A DNA stretch of 64,000 nucleotides, taken from NCBI GenBank assembly GCA_014155875.1, contig JACEFZ010021772.1, positions 1-64,000 on the forward strand, in the 5' to 3' direction. Below the pieces are notes generated by a model. That model saw only the letters and a program-made list of their open reading frames with translations, was not told the origin of the DNA and made no database searches. Source of the DNA: Cepaea nemoralis (lineage: Eukaryota; Mollusca; Gastropoda; Stylommatophora; Helicidae). The translations under genes were made by a program, and so were the position numbers. Position 1 is the first letter of the stretch, and each line of letters begins with the position of its first letter. Below are positions 1 through 10,757 of the stretch, piece by piece.

Positions 1-504
1 ACAGGAACAATAAGGGGCCAAGAACGAGCCAGAAATATATGACTATATAGTGGTTGACTATGTAGCACGGGAAAGAGTTAAAGAATAGAATATTTACTTA
101 AGTTGGAGTTGGTTTGGGGAAGGTTAGAGGAACTGTGAGAGGTAAGGAAAAAAAAGAGGGAATAGAGTAAGGAGATTAGGAGTAAAGATTTTTCCTTTAC
201 AAGAAAAATTCTTTAATTAACATGGGGAGGTGTAACAGAAGTAGAGTAGTAGGTGGGAAAAGGCTACGGCACGATTGAGCATCGGGGGAGAATGGGAAGA
301 GAGATGCTCAAGTCGTGACGTAGTTGGTTGTCAGGGGGCAGTCAAGATCAGGGCCTGGAACTGGAAGGACGCCATGTTTATAGTACTTGCCATCAAACGT
401 AAATAAACCTTATTTATATGAAACCAACAGTCTTTCTTAGTCCTTCACACTGTTATAGGACCATCTAATTTAGTTCATATAAGTAGTCATATAAGTTCCC
501 GTTC
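1..504. other. Unassigned DNA
   Basis: No open reading frame, terminal repeat or recognisable element was seen here. It is purine-rich on the + strand and runs into the CTGT microsatellite. Confidence 0.5.
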
Positions 505-650
505 CCGACTGTCTGTCTGTCTGTCTGACTGCCTGTCTGCCTGCCTGTCTGTCTGCCTGTCTGTCTGTCTGTCTGTCTGTCTCTCTGACCCGGCCCGGCT
601 TCACCCAGTCCCTGGTGGGGAGCATCTCATTTAATTCATATAAGCTCCCG

Positions 651-694
<44 letters not shown>

Positions 695-731
695 CTGCCT
701 GCTTGCCTGCCTGGCTGGCTGGCTGGCTGGC

Positions 732-812
<81 letters not shown>

Positions 813-815
813 GAC
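505..815. repeat. (CTGT)n microsatellite
   Basis: Two blocks of tandem CTGT/GTCT units, roughly 505-585 and 650-812, with interspersed CTGC and CTGG variants. The segment between them repeats a GACCCGGCTTC motif also found at the right edge. Open frames across it read as CLSV or QTDR repeats and are not genes. The right edge sits against the truncated 5' side of the hAT transposase. Confidence 0.95.
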
Positions 816-824
816 CCGGCTTCG

Positions 825-2569
825 CCTAGAAATATCGTCATCAACGGAGAATAATAACCCCAATGTATTATTTGTAGTAAAAGTTTGTCAAATGATTCTA
901 TGAGACCGAAACAGTTTAGGAAACATTTGTTGAATGTTCAACCTCAACTCAAAGACAAGGACAAAACATATTTTGAACGTCTTGAGAATGCTGTCAAAAG
1001 GATGAGACTGGATTTAACAGGGGTATTCCAAGAAACAAACCAAAAGGTTACTGAAGCTTCCTGTGTCGTAGCACTGGAGATAGCGAAGCAGAAAAAACCA
1101 CATACAATCGGGGAATCTTTGATCAAACCTTGTTGTCTCAAGATGGTACAAATTGTGTTGGGAAATGAATCAGAGAAAAGACTTGCAGCTGTTTCACTAT
1201 CAAACGACACTATTCAAAGGTTCAAAGGAGGATCAGCGATATGGCCAGTGACATCAAGAATCAAGCTGTGCAAGAGATCAAGTCTGCAGCATTTGGGCTC
1301 CATTCAATTGAAATTGATGAATCGACTGATGTGGCATCGTGTTCTCAGTTGATGGTATTTGCAAGGTATGTGCATTCAGGAGCATATAAAGAAGAACTTC
1401 TTTTTTGTTCGCCTCTTGAAACAACTACCATGGCCTCTGATATTTTGGAAAAGGTTTCATCTTTCCTTGAATCAGAAAATCTTTTATGGGGTAATATGTG
1501 TGGGTGCTGTACAGATGGAGCACCAGCTATGTTGGGGACCAAATCATGATTTCAAGTTAGTGTGAAGAAACGTGCCCCAAAAGTGAAAGGCATTCATTGC
1601 ATGATCCATCGTCAAGCACTGGCCTCCAAAACACTTCCAGCTCCTTTGGGGAAGGTTTTGGATCAAACCGTTCAGATAGTGAATTTTATCAAAGGAGGAG
1701 CTCTCAACTCACGGCTTTTTAAGCAGTTATGCGTTGACATGGATGCAGGCCACTATTTGCTTCTTTTCCACACAAATGTTCGATGGCTGTCAAGAGGAAA
1801 TGTAACTGCGCGAGTATATGAGCTGAGAGACGAGCTCAAATTATGTTTTGAAGTTCAGGGTAAGATGGACTTTTTCGCCTGGCTGAATGATGAGGAATGG
1901 ATCATGCGTCTTGCCTATTTAGTTGATATTTTTGAGCAGTTGAATAAATTCAATCTTCAGATGCAAGGAAGGAATACAAATACCATACAATTTGTGGATG
2001 CCTTGAGAGCTTTTATGAGCAGACTGGAAAACTGGAAATGAAAGGTCAATATGACGAATGTTGCAATGTTTGAGAAGCTGTCATCCGTTCTCGTTGTTGA
2101 TGGTAAAGACCAAGTACACAATTTGCAAAAAAATTAAATTTCGCAGCATTTGACAGCACTAGAAAATGAATTTGAGCGATATTTTTCTGAACTTAGTGAT
2201 TATGAGCTGGATTTGGTGCAAAATCCATTCAAATTATCAGTTGAAAAAGTTTCTGATGATTGTCAAGATGAATTTCTTTAGTTGAAAAATGATTCGGGAT
2301 CAAGAGATGTGTTCGATGAGAAACCAGTCACGGAATTTAGGCCTTTGATGTGCGATTCCTACCCAAAAGTGGCAGAAAAAGAAATCTGTGCATTGCTTCC
2401 ATTCGCATCATCATATCTTTTTGAGTCAGGCTTTTCAGTTCTGTTGAAAATTAAAATGAAACGACGTAATAAATTAGATATTGAAAATGATCTCTGTTGT
2501 GCCCTTTTAAGCACCTCTCCGCATATTTCAGAATTACTGCGGGAAAAACAATCACAGTGTTCTTATTGA
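825..2569 (+). pseudogene. hAT transposase, ZBED5-like (broken)
   Basis: Remnant of a hAT-superfamily transposase of the BED-finger type that gave rise to ZBED5-like proteins. The frame opens with the end of a BED zinc finger (CIIC about 864-875, then a KH near 915). A catalytic stretch reading DESTD (about 1315) follows, then CTDGAPA (about 1507), HCMIHRQ (about 1595) and the C-terminal dimerisation block with PFASSYLFESGFS (about 2398). It is dead: two TAA codons precede the finger, there is one frameshift near 1215-1240, and in-frame stops lie at 1547, near 2040, near 2136 and near 2279. The N-terminus is missing at the microsatellite; a matching 5' end may lie at 34.8-35.0 kb. Family call is by motif recognition. 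Confidence 0.85.
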
Positions 2570-3004
2570 TTACAATCTTCATTTAAATTAAGTTAATTAC
2601 GAATCTACAATATCCTGGTTTTGTAATGAGCGTTTTGTTTGATGACGCACAATTTTCTGGCATTCTGGTGTCGTATATTAAGCTACAATTCATTGACGTT
2701 TTAACTGTTTGTTTATTGTAGTATGATATTTTAGTAAAATATTGTGAATATAAAAATGATTTCATTTAAGTTTTAATATCCATCAGCACATTTATTTGCC
2801 ATTAACTGTATAAACCTACACTATACAATTTATCTTTGCATATAAAGGTTATGTACACACATTTAAGAAAATAAGGATTTTCAGTATTATAGGCATGCTA
2901 TTTTAATGCATTTTAAAGGCTGACAATTTTGGAAAGGTGGGGGGAGGGGTGGGGGGAAATGACACTCTGAACATATGGTGAAGGGGGGCACGGGCCAAAA
3001 AAAA

Positions 3005-3027
3005 GGTTGAGAACCAGTGGTCTAAGG
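3005..3027 (+). repeat. hAT right terminal inverted repeat plus 8-bp target duplication
   Basis: GGTTGAGAACCAGTG at 3005-3019 is one base from GGTTGAGAACCACTG, the typical end of BED-type hAT elements. The next eight bases, 3020-3027, read CCTTAGAC on the minus strand and lie inside RTE LINE sequence. The same 15-bp end and the same CCTTAGAC recur at 35021-35043. hAT elements make 8-bp target duplications, so this fixes the 3' boundary of the element at 3019. Confidence 0.85.
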
Positions 3028-3087
3028 TCTTTCCCATGAATTTGTATCATGTTGACGTGTCTTACTTTATCGAAAGCTTTGTGTAGT
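3020..3087 (-). mobile_element. RTE LINE reverse transcriptase fragment, part 2 of a split copy
   Basis: On the minus strand this reads KAFDKVRHVNM followed by QIHGKDLRL. It matches the RT block KAFDRVRHVNM ... GKDIRLL of the RTE copy at 14.9 kb, with an 18-base in-frame deletion. It is the direct continuation of the RTE sequence that stops at 5363 (FIDY), the two being separated by the insertion at 3088-5362. It ends at the hAT target duplication. Confidence 0.8.
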
Positions 3088-5362
3088 TGTAACAAGCTAT
3101 GGGGAGGGTCCCATAATGTCTCGTCACAATATTTCAAACTTATTCTTTTGCCCTGGCTGGGGATAGGTCTTTGCTGCCAACCCTCATCCGTTCCCCGGAC
3201 TTACTGTCACTCTCTCTTTCGACCTCAGGGTTATTTCCTGCAGTGTATTTCTGGCTGACACAAACGTAACATGACGATCGTCTCAGTCACTATAATTAGA
3301 ATTTAATACCGTAATAAAGACAACACAGAAGAACACCAAGACAGATAAACCTATAAACATCTAGAAAAACAAAAACTGATGAGATAACTCTAGTCCAGAT
3401 ATGAAGCCAGAAAACTCTGAAGTTCATAGATCACAAAGCTCTAAATTGTCCTGTTATTTCACAACTGCCTCACCGGGCAAAGTTTCCAGTCTCTCTATCC
3501 AGCGTCGGTTGTTCGAACAACAGCTTCCAAGTTTCCTAGGCCAACACGATATATTCATTCATCTGGTCTGGGAAAAGGCCATGGGATCACTTAGCACAAT
3601 TTAGGTTGGGAAACACGATATAATCACTCATCTGGTCTGGGAAAATGCCATGGGATCACTTGGCACAATTTAGGATGGGAACCACAGTCCTGAGACCAGA
3701 TTGTGTATAGGGAATGAGTCAGAGTCTTTCGCTGTCTCGGACAAGGATGGGAATTGGCGTAGGTCCAAACAGCATCCTCAGCAAACACTCGAGCTTAAGT
3801 CGATGAGAAGACTTGCGTTGTGGTTGCTGCACTCATTTAATTTTTGTAATGCTTCTCCATTGACATTAGAAACAATATACCTGATATGTCCACTGACTTG
3901 CCCTGGCTTCATCAGGTACTTATAACTTTTGGCATAGAAGCCCTGTCGAGTCTTTCAACACACTTTACGGTAAACACTCGACCTTAAGTCGATGAGAAGA
4001 CTTCAAAAGAAGGACCCTGTAGATAACAAAATTCTAGTGAGGGATCAAGCTGACTCATGCACCACAATCCTGAGGTCCAATTGGGCCTCAGTCATTACAT
4101 TAGTTATGCATTTCGGCTTACCAAGACCAGTATATAAGTGGCTTGCTTGAATGCGTCTGACATGTCAGGTAGCCCCTGGATTGGCTACGTCCTGGCTTGC
4201 ATAGACCTCCAACTTGTAGACGTCCTGTCGGCTACCCTATGCACCCTTTTGCATACAAGACTCACTCTCCACACTCATACCCTGCCTTTATTATTATTGG
4301 GCACATTCGTTTCCCAGCTTCTCTCTCCCTTGCAAACCATGCCTTTCTCACGACAAAGATCTTGTGGTGTGGTGTGCCCTAGTAATCTGTGTGTTTCTCC
4401 CCCTTAACTAATATTATAGTAGTGGGGTTGTATGGCACGCAGTGTAGTTCCCCATTCCCAGCAAGAATAGGAAAGAAGATACTACCCCTTCCGGCCGCTG
4501 CTCTTGTCTGAGCTGTCGCCGCAATGTACCGGCAGTGCCTCACATAACACGTAGATTCAGAGGAATGGATGTTCTCTCAATGAGATAAAGAAGTTTATTT
4601 ATATTCCCCACATCATCCTATCGACTAAAAGACGAAAGAGATAGCACCGTGGATAGCCTCTTCCGGCTCAAGAAGATAGATCATAGATTGGTGGACCCCA
4701 TCCCCAAGGAGCCCTTCCCTCCTTCCGGCACACCGTAGCTATCTAATGTGCTTATATTTAAATGAGAGATGCTACTAAGTAGAGGTAAGCCGTAGGAAGA
4801 AAGATAGCACTCGTCTATCGGCTGCCAAGAACAAGCGATATCATTTGGGAAATATTTATTGTTCAGATTTGTTCCCTTGCCATGCCAAGATTAAGACGCT
4901 TAGCCAGATTGGCTAACGGTCACCCCCTCCCAATATGGCAAGACTGCCGTTTCGCCATATCATCTCAGTCGTTAAGACAATAGAGATTTATAAGTGCCAA
5001 ACTAATTACAACCTAAGATTACCTTTCATAGCCCATCAGTAGTCTGCCTTTAAAATGTCCCAATCTTTAACTTGACATCTTGACATTAGGCAGTGGGTAA
5101 CGATCAGTAGAAACGGACATGAATTACCCCAGAAGCCGCACCAGTGCGCATTTGGCGCAAGGCGCTCCATCGGGTCTACCCGAAGGAAAAGACCTATATC
5201 TAATCGCTCTATGAAAAGATCGTGTTATGAAAGTAACCCAAAGAACTATCTTTCATGGTGATTGAGCGAACAAGAGAACTGAGAGCGCCCGAAAGCTGTT
5301 TCCCCCTGTTTACCCAAAATAAAAGAAGGCATGAGGACATGAGCCATTGGCGTTTCGCCACA
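3088..5362. mobile_element. Solo-LTR-like insertion in the RTE LINE
   Basis: A 2275-bp block that begins TGTAACAAGC and ends CGCCACA, has no coding potential, and is flanked by GTAGT at 3083-3087 and 5363-5367. Removing it and one GTAGT rejoins the RTE frame from FIDY to TKAFD. TG...CA ends with a 5-bp target duplication are the signature of an LTR, so this is most likely a solo LTR. A TATATAAG box occurs near 4132. Internally it has an imperfect tandem duplication of about 66 bp (3540-3675) and a repeated 30-base motif (about 3785 and 3973). The ends resemble but do not match the Gmr1-like LTR at 19.5 kb, so family and strand are unassigned. Confidence 0.7.
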
Positions 5363-6440
5363 GTAGTCAATAAAACAAAGATGTAAGTTTTTGTTTACTT
5401 CTATAGAACGTTCAATTAATGTTCTCAGCATATACACAACATTTACTGTACGCTTGTTCTTCTCCTACTTCAGGTTATATTTTCTTCCTAACTCTTTGCA
5501 TGATAATTCTTAGCAAAATCTTCGTGATGTGGCTCATTATACTAATTGCTCGATTTTGATCACATTCCAAGGCTCCTGATTTCTTCGGGATTGCAATAAA
5601 TATAGAATTACATAATTCAGAAGGTATAACTCCAGTGTCACATATTGCGTTCAGCAGTCTGATGGTCTATTCCATATTCTTCAAAGGCATTGATAATATC
5701 TGTTGTGATGATATCTGGAACCGGGGTATTGCCAGTTTTCATATGGGTAAGAGCATTCTGAACTTCCACCTTCAAAATTGATTCTCTTTCATTATTATTA
5801 CGAATATAATACTGTTCTTCTCTTGTACCATCATAACAGCCTTTCACATAACCTTACCACACATGTAAAACCTGATCCTTTTCTATTATGATTTTGTCAT
5901 CTTTGGTATTTAGGCAACCTGGTGATGTATGTGTACTTTTCTTAGTGATGTCACTAATTCTGTTGTGCATTATTTTAATATTCCTGGTGTTGTGTTTGTT
6001 TTCAATTTCCCTGCGTGTTTTCTCAAACCATGCTTCTTTTGCCTCTCTGCATAGTTTCTTAATTTTCCCGTGAATCTCTTCACATTGTCCATTATTATTT
6101 TTGTTATTTTCTTCTTATTTCCACGAGTTTTAGGATGTCTTCTGTCTTCTATTTCTTACGTCCCAAAATCTTTACTTTTTGGATGGTTGTTTTTGCAGGT
6201 TGGTTGGCTGATTTACTTTTATATTTCCTATTGGTCACTGACATTTTGAAATAATATTTCCATATCGGACAATGCATCAACCATGTTTTTTCTTTAACCT
6301 CTACGTTGAATTTATCTTTCGTCAACTCACTCTTCAGTGCCCGTTGATCAAATTTTGTGTTTCTTGGTATATATTTGACTTTCTTTAATTTTATATATAC
6401 ATTGCTTAAGATTTTTGATCTCTGTGGCAAAGTCATTACG
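5363..6440 (-). mobile_element. RTE LINE fragment, part 1 of a split copy
   Basis: Decayed minus-strand RTE-clade LINE. From 6436 down it shows the linker after the endonuclease (KLKKVKYI, then a GRKK block near 6150). At 5847-5640 comes the start of RT (EEQYYIRNNNE, then KTGNTPVPDIITTDI), and at 5437-5363 the VYMLRTLIER and HLCFIDY blocks. The same blocks occur in the same order in the RTE copy at 13-16 kb. Reading frames are broken repeatedly. The copy continues at 3087-3020 beyond the LTR insertion and probably at 35036-36010 beyond the hAT. Confidence 0.85.
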
Positions 6441-6883
6441 GACGTGGTTCGTAATTACACTTACCTGAGTTTGAAACACAAATATATAGTATTATTGTAT
6501 ATAAATGCATGCGTATGTATATATTGTCATAATTATAGTTGTCAACAAATATTATCACCCATGTGTAAATATTATCATCATAACTAGGTTAATAGCTCAC
6601 ACATTATAAACTGTTAACTGAGAATGTATATAGTCACGATAGTACATCTCTAAATAATTAATTGAAATGTAACAAGATTTGTATCTTCTAGTGCTAAACT
6701 ATCAAGAGAAAGTTTCTCTGGATCTTATTTTCCATTGACACTTACATTACCATTTATGTATATATTACAGGTATGAATGAGAACACATGATGTCAGAAAG
6801 GGTTTTGTGGGTGTGTGAAGGATGTCTTGATTTTAGATGAGGGAAAAAGAAAACATCGTCATGTCATAATCTATGTCAACACC
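6441..6883. other. Unassigned AT-rich DNA
   Basis: AT-rich sequence with no recognisable coding block, inverted repeat or RNA motif. It may contain decayed 5' sequence of the minus-strand RTE copy, but I cannot demonstrate that. Confidence 0.4.
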
Positions 6884-7090
<207 letters not shown>

Positions 7091-7399
7091 AATCATTTAA
7101 GAACGAACTAGATGCATATGTCATTTACATGTAAATATATTTCGTAATTTTTACCTCAGAATGCAATTGCACGCACATACCAATTCGACAAATTAATACA
7201 CTGATAAGAGAGACCCACACAATTACTATACACACATAACGGCTGTTAAAGTACTAACAATACAAATGCAGAAGTTTTAACACTCAATAGAAGCTAAAAA
7301 ACAAAACAAAATATTCTTTTTTTTTTTGGCCTCCTAGGGCCACACACAATTTAAAGAAAATTAACCACGCCCATCTCAAACTTTTATAACATTAAGAAA
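7091..7399. other. Unassigned DNA
   Basis: No feature could be recognised here. Confidence 0.4.
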
Positions 7400-7770
7400 A
7401 AAATGAGAAGACTGAATATTAACATGTTAGATATATGTGAGACCAGAGGGCATTATAACTTCCTAGGAATGTAGCATAAACCATTCTGGTGGAGAGGAAA
7501 AAACATATATAGGGGTATCAATGATGGTTATATAAATATGAGAAGAACAATGTGGGTGTGTAGAAGGCAAGGGTTCAGTAAATGCGAAAGATTCTCAATG
7601 TCAATGAATTGCTTCGCCTCACGTTTTTATGCCCAGGGCTTCTAGAATGATATAACGAATTAGACATGGCCGAGGACCAATGTAAACATTTGAAATGACT
7701 GTCGTCCTCGGGGATTTCAACGCCAAAGTAGTAACGAGAAGATGAGTGGTGTGACTGGTGGCTATGGCCT
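7400..7770 (+). mobile_element. LINE endonuclease fragment
   Basis: Broken apurinic-type endonuclease of a non-LTR retrotransposon. It reads RRLNINMLDICETRG (about 7405-7455), then SGGEEKTYIGVS in another frame (about 7485-7525), then VVLGDFNAKV (about 7700-7730). ETR and GDFNA are the conserved endonuclease motifs. Frame changes occur between all three blocks. The related endonuclease on the minus strand at 62.8-63.3 kb has the same order of motifs. Confidence 0.75.
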
Positions 7771-7774
7771 AGGT

Positions 7775-7935
7775 CAGGGGTGGGCAAACTACGGCCCGCG
7801 GGCCGCATGCGGCCCGCCACATGATTTTATGCGGCCCGCGAAGGCATTTAGGAATAAATAATTTTACTTCGCTTTTAAGTTATTTTGTTGAATTTTAAAG
7901 AATTTCATGTACCGTTATGATTGTTTCAACATTAC
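7775..7935 (+). mobile_element. hAT-type 5' terminal region
   Basis: CAGGGGTGGGCAAAC at 7775-7789, followed by a run of CGGCCCGCGGGCCGC-type sequence, is the usual 5' end of one class of hAT elements. The interrupted LINE endonuclease lies immediately to the left. It could be the 5' end of the transposase that follows, or a separate fragment: a second candidate hAT end, CAGTGTTGCCATTTTAG, starts near 7939. Confidence 0.6.
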
Positions 7936-8329
7936 GAGCAGTGTTGCCATTTTAGTGCTTTTCGCACATAGTGCTTTTTCAAGTCATTTAGTGCGAAAAT
8001 TTTGCTTTTAGCGCGGCCGCGCTAATTTGGTGCTTCACACAATTTTTCTGGTGCTTTTTTGGGGTGGGCAAAAATTACTTTACAAATCATTTTGGGAACA
8101 CTAAAATGCCGAATTTGAACTGAAGCGAGGGAGTAAAATAGTCTTAGTACGTTACCGCGCAATATTCAACTAATTTAACTCCCTTTAATACGATTTAGCT
8201 GAAAGCGAACGCCATCTTGCAGACAAGTCTAAACGTCAATATATTAGCTTGTAATCGAGTTCATAATTTTGTGGTGTCTACTTTATCCTTTCATTTAAGC
8301 TTATTTGTGTTTCACCATGAGCTAGAAAT

Positions 8330-8828
8330 ATTGTCAACATTTCAGAGAACAGTGGCTCAGTGACACGATATTTCAAAAATGGTTGTTAAAAGTAGAAGGG
8401 GATAATACTAAGTGTTTTTGCAAATATTGCAAATGTTCAATTGCAGCCATGTTAAATGATATTGAGAGGTACAAGAATACAACGAAGCATCAGAAAGCCG
8501 AACAACCATTCAGTACACAAAGGCAAACAACAATTGCATTTGACAAACTGAAAGATGATGTCAAAGAAACAGAAGGATGCATGTCTTTGTTCATAGCTGG
8601 CCATTGTTCGCTGCGCGTTGTTGACCATTTAAGTGAACTCTGCAAGGTACACTTTGGTAACGGCAAAGGTTGCAAGAACTTTAAGCTTAGGAGAACTAAG
8701 TGCAGAGCAGTTATTTCAAATGTACTTGCACCATTTTCACAACAGACTTGACAGCTGATATTTGCAAAAGTAAATACAGCTTATTGATTGATGAGAGCAA
8801 TGACATTTCTGAAACTAAGCTACTTGGA
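8330..8828 (+). pseudogene. hAT transposase 5' part, KIAA1586-like
   Basis: First half of a hAT transposase resembling the KIAA1586/E3-SUMO-like domesticated family. It has a zinc-finger-like CFCKYCKCS block near 8412-8436, then a TKHQKA segment, and ends in LLIDESNDISETKLLGV just before 8829, the DES being a catalytic-region motif. A single-base loss near 8748 shifts the frame. The coding sequence is cut at 8829 by a LINE insertion and resumes at 9497. Confidence 0.75.
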
Positions 8829-8832
8829 GTAG

Positions 8833-9484
8833 TTAGTTAGTTGGTTATCAGTTGGGGTATCTTCATTGCACTCCGGACATGTCCATAGGTGCTCAGATCC
8901 CCCCCCCCCCAGCATATGCATCAGCGTCCGGTGGCTATTAGTGCCAGTTCTGTGTTGGTTGACGAGGCACTTTGTTTTCCCGATGTACCTCTCGCGCTTG
9001 GCCGTGCCGATTCTTACTCCCAAGTCTTTCATCCTGGACAGCGATGTGGATTCACTGATGTCAAAGTCCTCTGTTCTCGCCATATCTTTGAGGACGTTAA
9101 TAACATCGGCACGATCCATGAGCTGGCCACTTACAGGGGGTGCAGAGCCAACCAGTTTATCAGCTCGTTCATTTCCCTCGATTCCCGCATGTCACAGGAC
9201 GAAGATGAAGGTGACTTTACGGACAACAGACTTCCGCAGCGACTCAGTCCACTGTCTACGTACAGATCCAGCGTCGACCTTCTGAATCATGCTCATTGAA
9301 TCACTTAGTACACACACGTTGGTATAATGCTGTGATTCCAGCCATATGAAAGCCTTTGTAACTGCCATCACCTCCATCGTCATGCTGCTCGTGGTCATAG
9401 AGTGGGCACCACTGGATTCTTGAACGGTTCGGCCCGCTGAATGGGCTGTAAATGCCCACCCACTTCTCTGCTGCTTTACAACAG
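8833..9484 (-). mobile_element. 5'-truncated RNase H LINE (I-group), copy 1
   Basis: Non-LTR retrotransposon 3' end inserted into the hAT transposase and flanked by a 12-bp target duplication, TACTTGGAGTAG, at 8821-8832 and 9485-9496. On the minus strand it encodes the end of an RNase H domain (SMTMEVMAV, SDSMSM, HAGIEGNERADKL) and a C-terminal Cys motif (WTCPEC) preceded by a glycine run coded by poly-C at about 8900. The 3' tail at 8833 carries degenerate AACTGAT/AACTAA units. Frame is broken once near 9190. It is closely related to the copy at 43475-44580. Confidence 0.9.
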
Positions 9485-9496
9485 TACTTGGAGTAG

Positions 9497-10757
9497 CTAT
9501 TATTAAGAGACAAGAAAGCAGTTTGTGGTTACTTACTTAGATTTAGTTGAACTGAATGATTGAAACGCATAGGCAATATGCAATGCTTTAAAAGATTGTT
9601 TAAACAAGAATGGACTTGAGTTGCAAAGACTAGTTGCACTCGGCACTGACAATGCGTCTGTCATGACAGGTGTAAACAATGGAGTATATACAAAATTAAA
9701 ATCCGAAGTTCCTCATCTGGTACTAATTAGGTGTGTATGTCATTCCCTTCAGCTGGCAGTGTCACAGGCTGCAGCTGCTTGTCTGCCCAGGAACATAGAG
9801 TTCATGATTAGAGAAACATATAACTGGTTTTCTCACTCAAGTCTTCGTCATGCAAAGTACAGGGAGTTTTTTGCTTCAATAAATGATGGACAACATCTGC
9901 TGCAGATTGTTCAATTACGCCAGACACGATGGATGTCCATTCAATCTGCCATTGTCAGAATATTGCAGCAGTGGGTCGAGCTCAGAACTCATTTTCATGT
10001 AGCAAGACTCAACGAGCGCTGTTATACAGTAGGACTTCTACATTCTATGTTTAGCGACATGAAAAACTCTGTGTATCTCATATTTCTCAAGCATATTCTC
10101 GGAGTGTGAATAAGAAATTCGAAGCAGATATACAGGATCCAACAAAACTACTCAGCGATCTTGTCCAGCTCACTGATTCTATCAGTTCAAAGATTGCTAT
10201 TCTTGGGAAAAAAAATAACAGAACGTGATGCTATTCAAGATTATTTAGATCCTAATCCCAATCTAGGTTATGAGTTTGAGAAAGAAATAGCAGACTACAA
10301 GTTTCCCGATGAGAAAGAAATTCGTGGAAGGTGCATCCAGTTTTTAATAGAGCTATTGACACAGCTGCGTTTACGTACACCCAATAACGTTCGTGTGTTG
10401 CAGTCCATGTCATGTCTTAGTGGAAGTGAATGTCTACAGCCAATGAAGCCCAGTATATTGGATCTTGCTAAAATGTTTGTAGAAGAAGTAGCTACTCTCA
10501 CCCGCATCGATTTCCAGTGGAGAAAACTTCATCATATGCAGTGGACCCAGACCTCTGACACACTTGGACTGTGGGCAGAAATAGCGTCATACAGAGATGC
10601 CACCGGTGAAAATCCTTTCCAAGATCTTACAGATTTAGCTTTAACTGTGCTCATTTTATCTCATTCTAATGCGGACGTGGAGCGTATTTTCAGTCACATG
10701 GGAGATATAAAATCAAAATTGCAGAACAGACTGAGCATCAAGAGTTTGACAGCACAA
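9497..10757 (+). pseudogene. hAT transposase 3' part, KIAA1586-like
   Basis: Continuation of the transposase cut at 8829. It contains GIGTDNAS-like GTDNASVMTG (about 9643), CVCHSLQLAVS (about 9735), TRWMSIQ (about 9923) and the hAT dimerisation block SNADVERIFSHMG (about 10665-10705). Stops occur near 9540-9560, and frame changes near 10100 and near 10205 leave a decayed copy. It has no visible 3' inverted repeat: the coding end runs straight into the minus-strand Penelope-like element at about 10,745-10,760. Confidence 0.8.

Noticed and set aside
470..903. Open frames rich in QTDR or CLSV on both strands
   Set aside because: They are translations of the CTGT microsatellite with no other coding signal.
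3370..3420. CTGATGAG as a hammerhead core
   Set aside because: No CGAAA at the right spacing and no pairing flanks.
4138..4407. Small protein of 89 codons
   Set aside because: Lies inside the solo-LTR-like insertion, has low coding character and resembles nothing I know.
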